From the NCBI GenBank assembly GCA_016617855.1, contig JAECUM010004321.1, positions 34,238 through 98,237 of the forward strand: DNA of 64,000 nt, read 5' to 3'. Made by a program: the position numbers and the translations under genes. This document shows, one piece after another, positions 35,524-48,239 of the stretch (position 1 is the stretch's first letter; every line of letters starts with the position of its first letter). Under the pieces are notes generated by a model. That model worked only from the letters and a program-made list of their open reading frames with translations. It made no database searches and was not told where the DNA came from. The DNA is from Megalonaias nervosa. Taxonomy: Eukaryota > Mollusca > Bivalvia > Unionida > Unionidae.

Positions 35524-35940
35524 GTAAAAAAAAAATTCAGAAAATACCATCATTTAGGCAATAGAATTTCATGCTGGGGGTTAGAGATTGTCTGATAAGA
35601 AAAATGTATTTGTAAAGGATTAATATGCTATTTGTCTTTATATAGACATTCAGCATTCACTTGGAGAAAAAAGAACTATATAATACAGAAAGCAGAATTT
35701 TCAGATAATAGTTTTACCTCATTTGAAAACTTCTTCAACTTTTTCTGGTATACTACAATTAATTTTAAAAACAATAAACAAGATAGTGATTGAACCTTTT
35801 ATTCCTGATGGGATCATAATCACTTCCCCAATCCACAAATTGGATTACCATGAGAAATACCATCTTTCACAAAACCTTGAAACTTTTTACCCATGTGAAA
35901 AATAAATACTCAGTCCAAAGTTGTTACATTTATCCATATG

Positions 35941-36230
35941 ACCGCTCCGGTGGTCTAGTGGTTAGTGTGTATGCCTCGGATGCTGGAGGTCACAGGTTTG
36001 AACCTGTGCTGGGTCATACCAAGACTTATAAAATGGTACTAACAGCTGCCTCGCTAGGCACTCAGCATAAAAAGGTTAGTGTTAGGACTGGTGTCAAGAT
36101 AATGTGACTAGGTGGGATATCATGCTACATTTTCTGATGCCCCAGTGCTAGAAATTACTATAAACTGCCACACTGCAGACATTGTAGCAATATAGCTGAA
36201 AAATTGTTGAAACTACATTAAATATCCAAA

Positions 36231-36323
<93 letters not shown>
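35941..36323 (+). mobile_element. SINE S1, second copy, with long CA tail
   Basis: A box TGGTCTAGTGG and B-box-like GGTTTGAACC are followed by the S1 body. The end is 46 CA units (36232-36323). It is very similar to the copy at 11181. Confidence 0.85.
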
Positions 36324-36324
<1 letters not shown>

Positions 36325-36804
36325 TTACCTATATAAATTCATTATTAAATCGTGAGAGGAAAAATTTGAGTGCAAGAGACCTTGTCCAGGCAATATTAAC
36401 CTCAAACACAGAATTCAAATGCAGTCTCCTCACTGTACCAGAATTCTGTATGTTTGTACATAAATTTTTAAGAAAAATTTACAAATGGAGTACTTAGGCA
36501 AACAAACTTAAAGGATACAAGACTTGCAAAAAATAACAGCAAACAATCCTCATGTATCAAGATTTCTCATTATTGCAAGTTTTGCACAACACGCTTAATA
36601 GTACCTTTTATATACATGCCAGACATTATGCTTCTGGTGTAATCATTATGCTTTTTTTCACCAATTTACATCATACACCTGCTGTATATGGATTACACTT
36701 TTCCAGTACATTAAAAAATAAAATAAAAATCAAGCACTAAAAGTTGTGTTTGTAATTTATTTTATCATCTCTTTAGTTCCACTTATAATAAAAATTTGAC
36801 AACA

Positions 36805-37102
36805 CTTGTTAGTAATCAGTATATATAGACTGACATTTTTAACAGTTGTAAATAATCTATATAAATAGATTGGCATTGTGTAACAGTTGTTAGTAATCAG
36901 TATATATAGATAACCAATATACATAGACTGGCTTTTTTTAACAGTTGTTAGTAATCAGTATATATAGACTGGCATTGTGTAACAGTTGTCAGTAATCAGT
37001 ATATATAGACTGGCATTGTGTATCAGTAATCAGTACAGATGGCATTTTGTAACAGTGCTATTAATTGGTATACATGGACAGGCATTGCATAACAGTTAGT
37101 AT
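36805..37102. repeat. Minisatellite of 45-60-bp units
   Basis: About seven units share AGTAATCAGTATATATAGAC, then TGGCATT and a TAACAGTTGT segment. Unit length is irregular. Confidence 0.8.
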
Positions 37103-37856
37103 GTTTATTATATGCTCATTTTCATCTCCATTAACTTTACATTGTCAGAATCGTGAAGTATTTTACGATACTGAATACCTTGATATTGCATGCATGTGCA
37201 CAACATGAGTGCCTAAAAATAATATAGTGTATTAGGATCTACTTTGTAAACATGTACACTCATATAATAGACATTTTAGGTTTTGGTTGATTAGATTTGT
37301 TTATGAATGAACTAAACAAGCACTTTTGTCCATATAAAAGTATACATGATCAAGTTAATGATGTGGATGAGTTTGCCGAGTCAGAAATGAACCTTTCAAA
37401 AAAGCACATGAATGAACGTGATATTCACAATGTCAACAACAAACATGATGGATGCAGTAATCAAAAATAACATTCTGATCATTGAAACAGTTATTTTGGA
37501 GAAATATTTGTATCATTTCACAAATAGAATGGTTCATAGTAGGATCAGTGCTCTCTAGGGTCTGTAAAACAATAGCATAGAAAAACATATTATGGCCATG
37601 AGCTATTGCATATCTATCAGAGATGTACCATGTTACAAGTCTGTCAAAATACTAGATTCGAGAAAAAAATGCAACTGAAGGTTTTGGCAGGAAACTAAGA
37701 GCCTCAGAGCCGATAAGGCAAGATGATGAAAAAGTATTATTTCCACTAGCTGAGTGGACTGTCACACAGTTTTGAAATGTCATAACAAACCCTCATTCTT
37801 CCCAGATATTAGATGTCAGGGTCATAATTTCTTATGTCCTTAACTTTTTTTTCCCC

Positions 37857-38145
37857 TACTGCTCTGGTGGTCTAGTGGTTAGAGCTTCCACCTTGGATGC
37901 AGGAGGTCGTGGGTTCGATTCCCAGCCGAGTCATACCAAAGACTTATAAAAATGGTACTAAGAGTTGCCTTACTTAGCACTTAGCATTAAGAGGTTAGTG
38001 TTAGGACTGGTGACTGGGTGGGATATGATGCTACATGTATGCTGCATGATGCCCCAGTGGTAGACATCACTATAAACTGACATACTGCAGACATCATAGC
38101 GATATGACTGAGAAATTGTTATAGCTAAAAATCCAAATCAAACAC
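37857..38145 (+). mobile_element. SINE S1, third copy, without CA array
   Basis: A box TGGTCTAGTGG and B box GGTTCGATTCC are followed by the S1 body. The end reads CCAAATCAAACACATGCACAC, so the CA array did not expand here. Confidence 0.85.
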
Positions 38146-38953
38146 ATGCACACTTTTTTCTGTTAAATGTGCTATGTAATTTTTGTTTCATAATGAATTA
38201 TCACACCTTTACATGTCCAATTTCCTTTTGGGTACAATAATAAATCAGGGTCATTACCCAGAAGAATGGTTTAAGAAAGAATCCAGTTTACATCTCAATA
38301 AGGATTTTCCAAGTTATTATCTTAAATATCAAGTTCTCATTGTTAAAATTTTGTGATATTTTGGGATCTGATTCCCCTCATGGGTCATCTTTGAGCAGAG
38401 CCAAAAATAGCTTCTATCTTGCCCTTCATCAGCATCGAGGCAAGTATAGTAGAGTTTATACAAGTCTGCCAAATAATGATAAAAGAAATAGCTATTAAGG
38501 ATGGGTGAAAAGAATCTTAAATAATGTATCAAAACATGTAGAGATGTTGAACAGGAGCATAAAGCATCAGTTATATTCCCTTAATGTTGAGTTTGCTGTA
38601 GTTATTTGAAAATGGAAGAATATGGCCAAATTTCTCCCAAAACTTTGACTCTAGTATATAGAAAGCTGTAGAAATCAAGTTCAAAACCCTCATATCAAAG
38701 AAATACACAGTATAGCGAGGTCATTGAAATTAAACAACATAAGAGAGGGATTTGAGCGAAGTATATATTGAAAATTCTATAATTCTATCTTTGCTGTAAT
38801 AAAATTTCAGACTATTATTGTTTTGGTACTTTGAGCATGAGTTTCTGAGAAAGTTTCAGATACATCTTGGCAAGGACTAGAAATTAAAAGTCCTAGAAGT
38901 AAGGACCCTCTCAACCAAGAGGACTGCTTAATGCCTTATTTTCTTTTATGTAG

Positions 38954-39951
38954 GATTTGGCTCAGGACATTCAGAAAGAGATAACATCACTTTGCCTTCC
39001 ATCCTTCAAAAACTTGCTACTTTTGGTTGGACATGATCCTTCTCTTGAAAGAGAAGATTCTTCAATGAAAACGTTTGAGCAGGCCCTCAGAAATGTATTC
39101 CATAACACCACTAAAGGGAATGTTCATGGAGAAGGAGAAGAACTAGATAAAGAGCATCATGTGTATTTCAAATCATCATCATATGAAGATTTGATATCAT
39201 CAGAGGGGGAACTGCCTAAAATGATACAGACTCATCTAGAATGGAAGGTGGTTCAGCCATTGCTAGACATGAGAGAACTTATTGAATCCAATACCCGAAT
39301 ATACAGGAAGAATTCAGAGGAAACCTTTCAGGGTCCAGCTGCAGTAGAAGAGTCCCTGAAAAAGAGGTTCCTGGAGACATTCTTAAAAAATCGAAGATAT
39401 GTTGTAGATTCACTTCTTGGTAAATTCTTCTTTCAGGAAGGAATAATGGACTGTGAAAAGATGGCAGAGGTACTCTTGGAAAATCTGGCACAGGTTCTGC
39501 AATGCCTTATGGTTGAAGTTTTGGCCAGAATCTATGGAATTAAAGAATATCATCTTCATGAAATGCTAGAAGGGATGGTATTTAAAGAAGGGTGCAGTAA
39601 CATCATAAGGCACTGCATAAGGGAAAACTTCTTTCAGTCACTACCATCATACTTTTTCAATTATGAATGTAAAAATTTGGAAAAAGAGAGAGAGAAACTA
39701 TCTTGCCTATTTTCCAAAATCCATGAAACATTTTTGGATGAACTGAAGAAAACTGCAGATACAGACTTGAAGGAAATTGCAGAAAGAGTTCATAAAGAGT
39801 TAGAAACAAGGGTTAAACCTACAGGCAGAAATTTGGCCATACAGCAGAAGCAGAAGTTTGAGATTGAAAGCATCCTGGAACAAACTGAGGTTTCAAACCG
39901 CAAATCCTACCAGCTGCCTCTAACTACAAGACTGAAGGGAGATCTGCTGAG
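38954..39951 (+). CDS. Third coding exon, long helix-rich region of the trypsin-fold gene
   Basis: This 998-base exon codes for 332 residues plus two bases. The acceptor is TTTTATGTAG and the donor is GAG|GTAAAT at 39952. The protein part is strongly helical and charged, with many Glu, Lys and Leu, and has no signal peptide or membrane segment. Patches such as LRNVFHNTTKGNVHGEGEE and KKRFLETFLKNRRYVVDSLL are conserved-looking, but I do not recognise the domain. It may be an oligomerisation or regulatory region ahead of the protease-like domain. Phases match exons 2 and 4. Confidence 0.8.
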
Positions 39952-40665
39952 GTAAATAATATCAACTTTTATATTCAGTGACATTTTTAGCTTTGTTTTT
40001 GGAAAGGAAAATCTGCATTTTTTTGAAAAATAGTTAAAAAACAACATGCCTTCATAAAGATTTAGTTTGTAGCACAACAGATTTCTTGAGTTTGAACAAC
40101 AGTTTAGTTGCTAACTTAATGACTCAAGGTGATAACTTGTCAAAGTCTGTTTAAACACTTTTGTTTGTCACAAGTATGAAAACCTATTGGAAAGATGCAT
40201 TACTAACAATTCACACACTCAAATACATGTATCTGATATTTACAGAAATGTAATGTTAGTATAGGCTTACTTAGAAGGGTCATGCAAACATAAAGATTAT
40301 CCTCTTGATTTGAATATTAGAGAGAGGTTTCCTTGTAAATAGATAAGCTTGTTTGCAATACATATTTGCCTACTTTTAAATAAAAATTGAAACTTTATTT
40401 TTGTAGGTATTTATCCAGAATGTTTTGTCCAGTGTTCAAGGCTTTCTGAGACAGGAAATTAAGATGGCTTCCTGATTTTGAAAAGTGCTGTAATTATTTT
40501 CAGATAACCTTAGAGGATTACTTAACATTATTTATCAAGTCTTGTAAACTTTGACAGGCATCGAAACTTAAAATTAGTGCAGTATTCTAAAATCTATTAT
40601 AGTCACTGGAATTTTTCATGCACAATTACATTTGCAATTAATGTAATTTTTTTTTTTTTTATCAG
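39952..40665 (+). other. Intron 3 of the trypsin-fold gene
   Basis: It runs from GTAAAT at 39952 to a strong poly-T acceptor (TTTATCAG) ending at 40665. No repeat or gene was recognised in it. Confidence 0.65.
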
Positions 40666-41732
40666 GATTAAGGGTGTTGATGGAGTGGCCATGATTTGTG
40701 GGGAGCTTCAGGTCCATATCACAGACTTCTCCAATGTAAAACAGGAAAAAGAAGTTTTAACACAGATTGATGAGGTTATTGTGAAACACAAATATTGGCA
40801 AAGCTATAAGATTGGTGTAATCACGAAGAAACCTCGGCAGTACTGCAACCCTTTATTGTCCTGCACTTGATAGACATGGTACACTTGGCGGTTTTATGGT
40901 TGATATGAATGAAAATCTGTATTTCCTTACATGTGCTCATATTGTTCCCAATAGTGTTGATGTCCATGTTGAGATTAAACAACAAGAAGCTTGTTCTTTG
41001 ACTGTAGGAAGATCTGTGAAACTGCAAGTTGGAACAGAAAATCACATGATGGTGGACAGTGTTGATATCATGGCTGTACGGGTTAATGCAGAACAAAACT
41101 CCATATGCATTCCCTTTTTCAAAACAGCTGATGGAAACTTTGGACCAAGTGTTATGGTTCAACCTTTTGATTGTTCATTGAGAGAATACCCTAACATTTA
41201 CAAGTGGGGTGCATACACAAATCTAACACATGGGGTTTTGCATACAGGAAATTATAACAAAGACCTTTTTTCAGATTGTAGTTTAAATAATTCCAAATGC
41301 ATTTATGTTTTGATTGAGACTCCTCCAGTTGATGATGATAATATTGAGACTTTTGCCTTGCCAGGTGACAGTGGGGCCATTGTTTGTGCTGAAGGAGAAG
41401 ATGAAATACAGACCATAGCTATGATCCAAGGTGGAGATATGGACATTAGAAATGGTCCTTTACTTGAGAAGTACACCCTTGGATTTTATCTGTGGTGTGG
41501 TCTTGATAAGAGGTCAGATTTATACCTAACTACAGTGCCATTCTCTAAAGAGGTCAGATTTATACCTAACTACAGTGCCATTCTCTAAAGAGGTCAGATT
41601 TATACCTAACTACAGTGCCATTCTCTAAAGAGGTCAGATTTATACCTAACTACAGTGCCATTCTCTAAAGAGAAGCTTGTACAAGTTCTGCAAATCTCTG
41701 AAGAGAAACTCGGGCAAGTTCTGTAGAGATGA
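40666..41732 (+). CDS. Last exon: trypsin-fold serine peptidase-like domain, with a frame break
   Basis: Entering in phase 2, the exon codes for IKGVDGVAMICGELQVHIT and on to a TGA at 40868. The protease-like part continues in another frame from before 40850. It has His in TCAHIV (40938-40940), Asp in VDIMAV (41064-41066) and Ser in GDSGA (41370-41372), the order of a trypsin-fold catalytic triad. No signal peptide is seen, so it is probably intracellular. The frame break falls at about 40833-40855; the related sequence at 57.75 kb is some ten bases longer there. A 4 x 40-base repeat near the end causes a stop at 41586-41588. With a single unit the frame would run on to TAG near 41725. Confidence 0.7.
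41511..41670. repeat. Four perfect tandem copies of a 40-bp unit inside the coding exon
   Basis: AGGTCAGATTTATACCTAAC starts at 41511, 41551, 41591 and 41631, and all four units look identical. Three extra units add 120 bases, a multiple of three, but the unit itself is not. The reading frame therefore rotates and meets a stop in unit two. Confidence 0.95.
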
Positions 41733-42270
41733 TTAAATATCAACACCGTAAATGTTACTTCAGGTTGTTTTATTGGCAAGATATAACAATTTCAATGACA
41801 CAAATACAAGTTTTAGAAAACTCCAAAATCATAATCTTCTGGAGTGTACATGTTGTATGTATAATCCATTTGTGCCTGAGCTAATCAAGTTCCATTGATT
41901 AATTAATTCTTTGAATCCAGTTACAGTCAACCATTCCCTAGCAGCAGCCACCTTTATATAGATGTCCCCTGCTCTCAATGACCATTATGATTTCCCATAA
42001 AATTTCCTCAGTCTGTAAAAGTCATGTATTCATTAGTTACCTGCTTTCCATGGTCAATGGCCAGTTGTTTCCTAACCAAACAGTGGTAAAAGGAGCCTCT
42101 GGATTACATCGGCTTTGTAAAATAAAACTTGTTTTCCCAAGAAAGGCAGAGTATAGGTAGTAACATTTATGAATTGATGTGTAACCATGCCCTATGTTGC
42201 TATATTTAATGTAATTGGGTCTATCTCTGTGTAACATTAATTTGTGTTATCTGTCTGTTTTAAGAATTTG

Positions 42271-42276
42271 AATAAA
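42271..42276 (+). terminator. Polyadenylation signal of the trypsin-fold gene
   Basis: AATAAA lies about 545 bases after the likely end of coding, in plain 3'-UTR-like sequence. Confidence 0.5.
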
Positions 42277-42299
42277 GCCACAATTTTACTGAGAAATTT

Positions 42300-43215
42300 G
42301 TTGGTGCAGATACTAGAGGTCATTCTTATATCCCGTCCCCACCTATTGGAACAGGTGGATGCACTGATTACTGTACTAATATAATGCACTGTATTTATCA
42401 GAAAAGATTACGATAGAGCTAATATGCCATGAATTTGCTTTCATTTATCAAATTTGACCTATTCAGCAAGTGCTAATAATGTTCACTGTATAACAGTGCT
42501 TTGGGTATCAAGATCATGGTAATATTTTCAACAGTATTGTTCAGCTTTAAAATGCAGCTCATTTTAATTAGATCAGTTGTATTTATTGTAAGTAAAAGAA
42601 AACAAAGAAAAACACAAGAGCTGAAGTACTATAGTTCTATGGAAAAGTCTGCATGAATCTTTATGCACAGAATGCATTGTAGTCCATGAAAAATGAACAT
42701 AAAGTTGCAGTATACATATCAAATCTTCATTGAAAATCAATCCAATTTTGAGATGAAATAACAGGTATTTAATCAATAGGTTGCTATTTTAAACCAGCAT
42801 TAGATAAAGGACAGACAATGTGGTCACTGTTTCATATTAGATATTCAGTTGGTTCAGACTTTTCATGGAATGCTATGTCAAATTATGTAAAAACACAGAA
42901 CTGAGGATGAAAAATCTTGATAATAAATGCATGATGGGAATAGTATAATTCAGCTTCACAGGCATCGCAAAAATGTCTTTGAACCAAGGTTACCTGTCAA
43001 TCAATGGGTATACATTTCCTGTTATTGGCTTAGTTAGACACCTGAATTAAAGTACAATATATAATCAGCTAGGCTACTGTAATGTAAACAAATATATACA
43101 TGAAAAATAAAGAGCGAGCTTGAAGAAATCTACGAATTAAAACTTTTTCCAACTTGAAATTGTAGTTAATTTTATACATGAACTCTTTGAATAGGAAATA
43201 ATGGCAATGGCCTGA

Positions 43216-43246
<31 letters not shown>

Positions 43247-43559
43247 GTATTCAGTGCATAGTATTTTGATCAAGAAACAAGAATCGAAGGGGAACTTGCA
43301 TTAACAGACTTTCTGTATTTAAAAAGGCTTTTGTTGTACATTGGTGGTTGCTGTTGACAAGTTTGACTTTTTTAAAGATGTGTATCTGATTTCCTGCAGG
43401 ACAGAAGATAAATTCCACATTTAATACCACACGACAATAATGGCAGAGACATATTGGATTACCTTTGTCCATACTCATGTCCATCACATCTTGGTTATGT
43501 ATTGTGTTAAGGTCATATCAGGCACTGATTGGCCATCCACATAACAAGAACACATTGCT
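42300..43559. other. Non-coding stretch
   Basis: No gene was seen. An (AAT)n array lies at 43217-43245. Confidence 0.55.
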
Positions 43560-43815
43560 AAGGGGCCCCTGTTGGCTGAGTGGTCCAAGTGTTTGCCTTT
43601 ACAAATCAGTGCTACCTCAGCTTTGTCCAGATGGGTTACAGTTTCAGGCTTGACCAATGTGTGTATATGAGAAAGCTTTCCAGTAGCTTACTGTAGGTCA
43701 TTGGTTCTTGCAAGTGTTTTCCCTGCTTCTTTCTCCACCACTTATTCTGGCCACTATTTATAGCCTATTTTTCACTGAGAAATGCCATTTACCCCAAAAG
43801 TGACAACAACAACTG
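43560..43815 (+). mobile_element. tRNA-derived SINE (family S2), copy 1
   Basis: The A box is TGGCTGAGTGGTCCAAG. The body shares TTCTTGCAAGTGTTTTCC, CTCCACCA, ATTCTGGCCA and the end AATGCCATTTACCCCAAAA with the copy at 58865. The B box is degraded. Confidence 0.65.
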
Positions 43816-44559
43816 GTTTTGCTAAATTTTAATTTCCATTTTTAAAATGTATTCTGACACATTACTTCATTTCTTACTAATGCTAATGGAACAGATAACT
43901 CAACGCATGGAAATTTCCTTAACATATTTCATCTGAAAAGAATTAATCAGCAATTTAAATACCAAAATAAAGAATTAATTTGTACAATATTTTTCAGTTA
44001 CCTAATTTTGATTATTGTTCCAATATTTGGGGACACTGGATGCCTACAAAAGAATATGTAAGGAACATTCTTCAGTGAGAAATATTTAATATCCAGTAAA
44101 ACTTTATTTGTTAAATAAAATGGTTATCTTTTAAAGTTGGAGAAAAATAAAGTGAATTAGTCCCTGAGTGCAAAGTTCAGGGAAACCTGGCACCAGATAA
44201 ACTGAATAGCTTTACTCCAGTTTCAGATATTTGTAGTCAAATTATACACTTTTCTGCTAAAAGTAACTAACATAATTATCCCAAAATACAAGACTGGAAA
44301 GTTTAGAAAGAGTTATGCATACAATTGTAGTTCAATGTGGACAATTGCACCTAATGATCTTAAATTGTATACAAGCCCTGTTGCTTTTAAATGCAAATGA
44401 ATAGCATTCATCTGAAACCAGATTATAATATTGTACTTTTATGCTTTACTATAGACCATAAGAACTTAAGTTATGGCCTGTTATCTGATGCGCATCCATT
44501 AGGAAAAGTTTGTTATTGCTGGTTCTTCTAAACTACTTGGAGGACTGCCATGCATTTAC
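43816..44559. other. Non-coding stretch
   Basis: Nothing was recognised. Confidence 0.5.
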
Positions 44560-45130
44560 AGTCATTCATCCCAAGGTCTAGTTGGTCCTAATGAAAATGG
44601 TGCCACTTGTTCATCAAATATGGCCATAACAGCAGCCATCTTAAAAATATTGTTATAACTATTCCCCAGCAATATCGGCATGAGGATTTTACTCAGAAAC
44701 TTTTTATGATGTTTAATTGATCTTAAATAAAAATGGTGCTGATCTGAAATCCAATATGGCAGCCAACTTTAAAATCTGGTTAGCACTGCTTCTTCTGAAC
44801 AGAAAATATCAACATGTGTTTGTACTAGAAGACTTTTTACTTTGTCTGTTTGGTCATATATGAAAATGGTATCAAAAAGACAACAAATATGGCTGCCATG
44901 GGGACTTCATTAAAATTGTTATCGCAACTTGTGCTCGATGGCTGGTTGTATCAGCTGAGGTTTAAACCAAAAGACTTCTTGTAATGTTTGGCTTTGTAAT
45001 AAATAAAAATGGTGTCAATGTGCTATCCAGTATGGTCACCAATGGATCCAAGTTGAAAATACTTTTATTTCTATTCCTAAACGGAAAATTACATCAGCAC
45101 AAGGTTTCACCAGAAGATTTCTGGAGTCTA
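44560..45130 (+). repeat. Satellite-like repeat R3, block 2
   Basis: About four units of 130-145 bases with AGTTGGTCCTAATGAAAATGG and a GCAGCCATCTT-like segment, as in block 1. Confidence 0.6.
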
Positions 45131-45215
45131 AGTTAGTCATAAAGGAAAATTATTGCTACAGCCTAGAAAGTTAGTTTGGATAGCCCCAGATTGATGGATA
45201 ATATGCTAGGAGCTT

Positions 45216-46330
45216 CTAAAATGGTGTATGGTAAGGAATTCTAAGTGCCAGTGGTACAGGGGAAGAAACTGAAATCATAACTGTAGAGGTAAATATGTGT
45301 TGGTATTCCTTGTTGTGGTGTACTCTAGTTCTGCTTGAGACAAGAGTAAGGCATTGGTCAACAGGAATGTCTACAAGGCTGTTTGCAATCCTATATAGCA
45401 TAGTCAACTGTGCCTTGGTGTTCTTGATTCCAGTGATTCCCATTGTAGGTGGTCCAGCATTGTGATGATGATGCTGGTATTCCTATACCAATTCATGGTA
45501 TATCTAGCAGCCATTCACTGTACCATTTCCAGCTTGTGTATCTAATTCTTGGTATTGGGGTTCCAGATGGTTGAGCAGTATTTGTGGCCTGGTCTCAGGA
45601 GAGAGAAGAATGCCACACACCTTATTTGCTCTTTATTGATTTGAAGGTTGCATTGGAGAAACTCCAGGGTACTGATCCTTTTCTTAACTATCTTGTCGAT
45701 GTAGTGTTTCCACATGTCCTTGGATAGCTCTACTCCTAGGTACTTTGTAACATCCTGTACATTAAGTATTTGCCCCTTGAGCATATAGCTGGAGATGATT
45801 GGAGGCTTCTTCCTGTACACTCTTAGGATACTACATTTCTCTGGCTGGAAGGCTATATCCCATATTTTCTCCCACTCTGCCAGTTTAATGAGATCACCTT
45901 GAAGGATCTTGCAGATGCTCTCAGCATTGATCTGTTGATAGACTATAGTCATCTGCAGATAACCTTGTGCTGGACTGGACTTTAGGTGGAAGGTCATTAA
46001 TGAAGACCAGGAAGAGGATGGGCCCCAGTACACTGCATTGAGGCACACCGCTGATGACTAGTACTGGTTCAGACATTGCTTCATCAACTGTAACTCTCTG
46101 CAACCTGTCTATTAGGAAGTCCCTGATCCATGAGAGAGTGTTACCCTGAATTCCTTATTTGTCCAGCTTCGAAAGAAGTTGTTCAAGGGGGACATGATAA
46201 AAGGCCTTCCAGAAGTTGAGGACCACAAGGTCATACTGTTTTCCCCTGTCTAGGCCTTTGGACAGCTGATCCACCAGTGTTAATAACTGAGTTTTGCAGC
46301 TTCACCTGGCAGAAAAGCCATGCAGACAGT
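45216..46330 (-). pseudogene. Non-LTR retrotransposon reverse transcriptase fragment
   Basis: Minus-strand frames give, in order, DLVVLNFWKAFYHVPLEQL (about 46180-46235), SGVPQCSVLGPILFLVFIND (about 45990-46050), a mutated active site (SADD where FADD is expected, near 45965), FQPEKCSILRV (about 45820-45855), KYLGVELSKDMWKHYID (about 45700-45750) and RPGHKYCSTIWNP. A thumb-like tail (KAQLTMLYRIANSLVDIPVD) comes at 45360-45420. This is the RT order of CR1/Jockey-like LINEs. At least two frameshifts and the lost catalytic context make it dead. Confidence 0.85.
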
Positions 46331-46549
46331 CTGTAAGGATATGTGTGTCCAAGTGAATTCCATGAATTGATTTCACTTGCAATTTCTATGAGAATAAATG
46401 ATGCATATAATTGTCAATTTAAAGTACATGTAATTTGAAAATACCTGTTCAGTGCTCTTACTTCACAACTGCTTTGTGCACACTTTGTAATTCAGTATCA
46501 GGCAAAGATGAAGTATGTATCTTGAAGAACCTTAGGTTGGGATAACTGA
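46331..46549. other. Non-coding spacer
   Basis: Nothing was recognised. Confidence 0.4.
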
Positions 46550-47130
46550 TATTTATAAGATATTTATATTTTCATTGTATTAATGTTTTATTATAGAATT
46601 ATTGTATCCCAGATTAATGTGTTTTTGTTATGGATGTACAATCAAAAGTGTCTTATGTTTTGACATTTTCTAAGTAAATTACCTTTTCAGACTCTTTTTC
46701 TTATGATCATTTTATTCAATGGTCTATTGTTTGTCTTTATTCTCCTTAGTCAAACTGTCCCATTTCCAGCTTCTGTGTAGTGGTATATGCTAATCATCAG
46801 ATCTATGTGTCCATCCATCCTTCCATCAGCCATAGTCTTGTTAATGCAAGTAGTCAGTCATACTTTTGATGGGTTGGAGTGAAACTTGGAAAATATATTA
46901 TAGTCATCACATGAAGATGCTCATGACTACAAAACGCTTTTCTCCGACAATTTTGTTAGTTATTTCCCTTTAGTGCAAATAGTCCAGCAGTTTTTTTTAT
47001 GGATTACCATCAAAGATGGTAAACATTATAGTCTTCACCTGAAGATGTATGTGTCTAGAGATCAATTTGCTCCTGCTGGGACAATTTTTATTTTTGTTGC
47101 TTAATGCAGTGTAAGGTTATTTTATTAGTC
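46550..47130 (+). repeat. Dispersed repeat R2, copy 1
   Basis: About 580 bases are similar to 62955-63560. Shared blocks include TTTTTGTTATGGATGTAC, GTCAAACTGTCC, GAAACTTGGAAAATATATTA, ACCTGAAGATG and GGATTACC. Function unknown. Confidence 0.7.
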
Positions 47131-48239
47131 CTACAGTTTATAGCTCACCCAGCCTAAGGTCAAGGGATTTAGTGATATGGTCCACTTGGCATCATCCATT
47201 CACAATTGATATTTACAGCATCTTCCCATAAAATGGTCCAAAGAATTTGCACACAATCGACAGAAAGCATCCTGGCATGACAGGCTTCCAAATTAGCATA
47301 AATGATGTTGATCCAGTTAATATAGCCACCATCAATAAAAACAAAACCTTTCAGCAGAAATCGATTACTTGCTATTATTGCATTGCTATATATTTTCCTG
47401 GCATTATTATTTTGTCTACTGTCTGTGCTTTTTTCATGCATTTTTTTTTAGATTTTAAGGGCTATAATTCAAGCAGTACTTGTATTTCATGCTTCTAATG
47501 CAGAGTCAGGGCAGGTAATTCTTTTTGTTTTCTTGTTTTGTTTTTCATTTTCTTATTCCTTTCATCCTCCAGTAATACTTCCAGGTGTTAAATGTGGGAA
47601 TATATTGGCAGCATGGGACACACGTCACCTGTATAGCATGCATATCATGTTAATGCTGAGTTCCTTTCTTCTTTTCTGACCAGGTCACCATCGATGGCAT
47701 TGCTGTGATTCCAAGGATCGGCAAACATGGCAAGTCCTAAATTTTCCATGCATCCACTAGCCAGGTTAATGAGGAAAGGGAAGGGGTGGCAGTGACACAT
47801 CTGCTTCTGCACCTGGAGAGAATAATAAATTCTTTTCTCCAGGAAGAGGAGATTAACGCGTTTGTTCCATTCCCCCACTGCATCCCCTTCCCTCATGAGT
47901 GGAAACTGGTTGCTAAACCCATGGTTAGAAAGTCCCCTTCCTGAGGAGGGAGATGAGATTGAATAGTATTACCTTGCCCTGAGGGCAAGGACAGGATGAT
48001 GAACTGTCAATTTTGTGTATGCAGACAAGTTCACACAAGACCGAGTCACGGGGGAAAAGTCAGTCCCAGTTTAAGACTTCGTTCCACCAGTCATTCTAAC
48101 AGTGAGATGGCTGGAGGGGCCAGGAGAGGAAGACCACAGACTGCTGCCACCTTCCTTAAGAAAAGAAGTAATATTTCATTTGGAGTCTTGACCGTCCCTT
48201 CCAAACCTGGCTCTTCCCATCACCCGTGGTTGGACCGCT
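47131..48239. other. Mostly unassigned, with possible retroelement remains
   Basis: A minus-strand frame at 47645-47896 (FADPWNHSNAIDGDLV near its end) faintly resembles the RNase H/end region of DIRS-type retroelements. About 70 bases near 47950-48010 recur near 63645-63715. The similarity is weak. Confidence 0.3.

Larger units (their letters stand above)
35524..38953 (+). other. Intron 2 of the trypsin-fold gene
   Basis: It runs from donor 35524 to the acceptor TTTTATGTAG ending at 38953. It contains two SINEs of family S1 and a minisatellite, listed separately. No other gene is seen. Confidence 0.6.
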
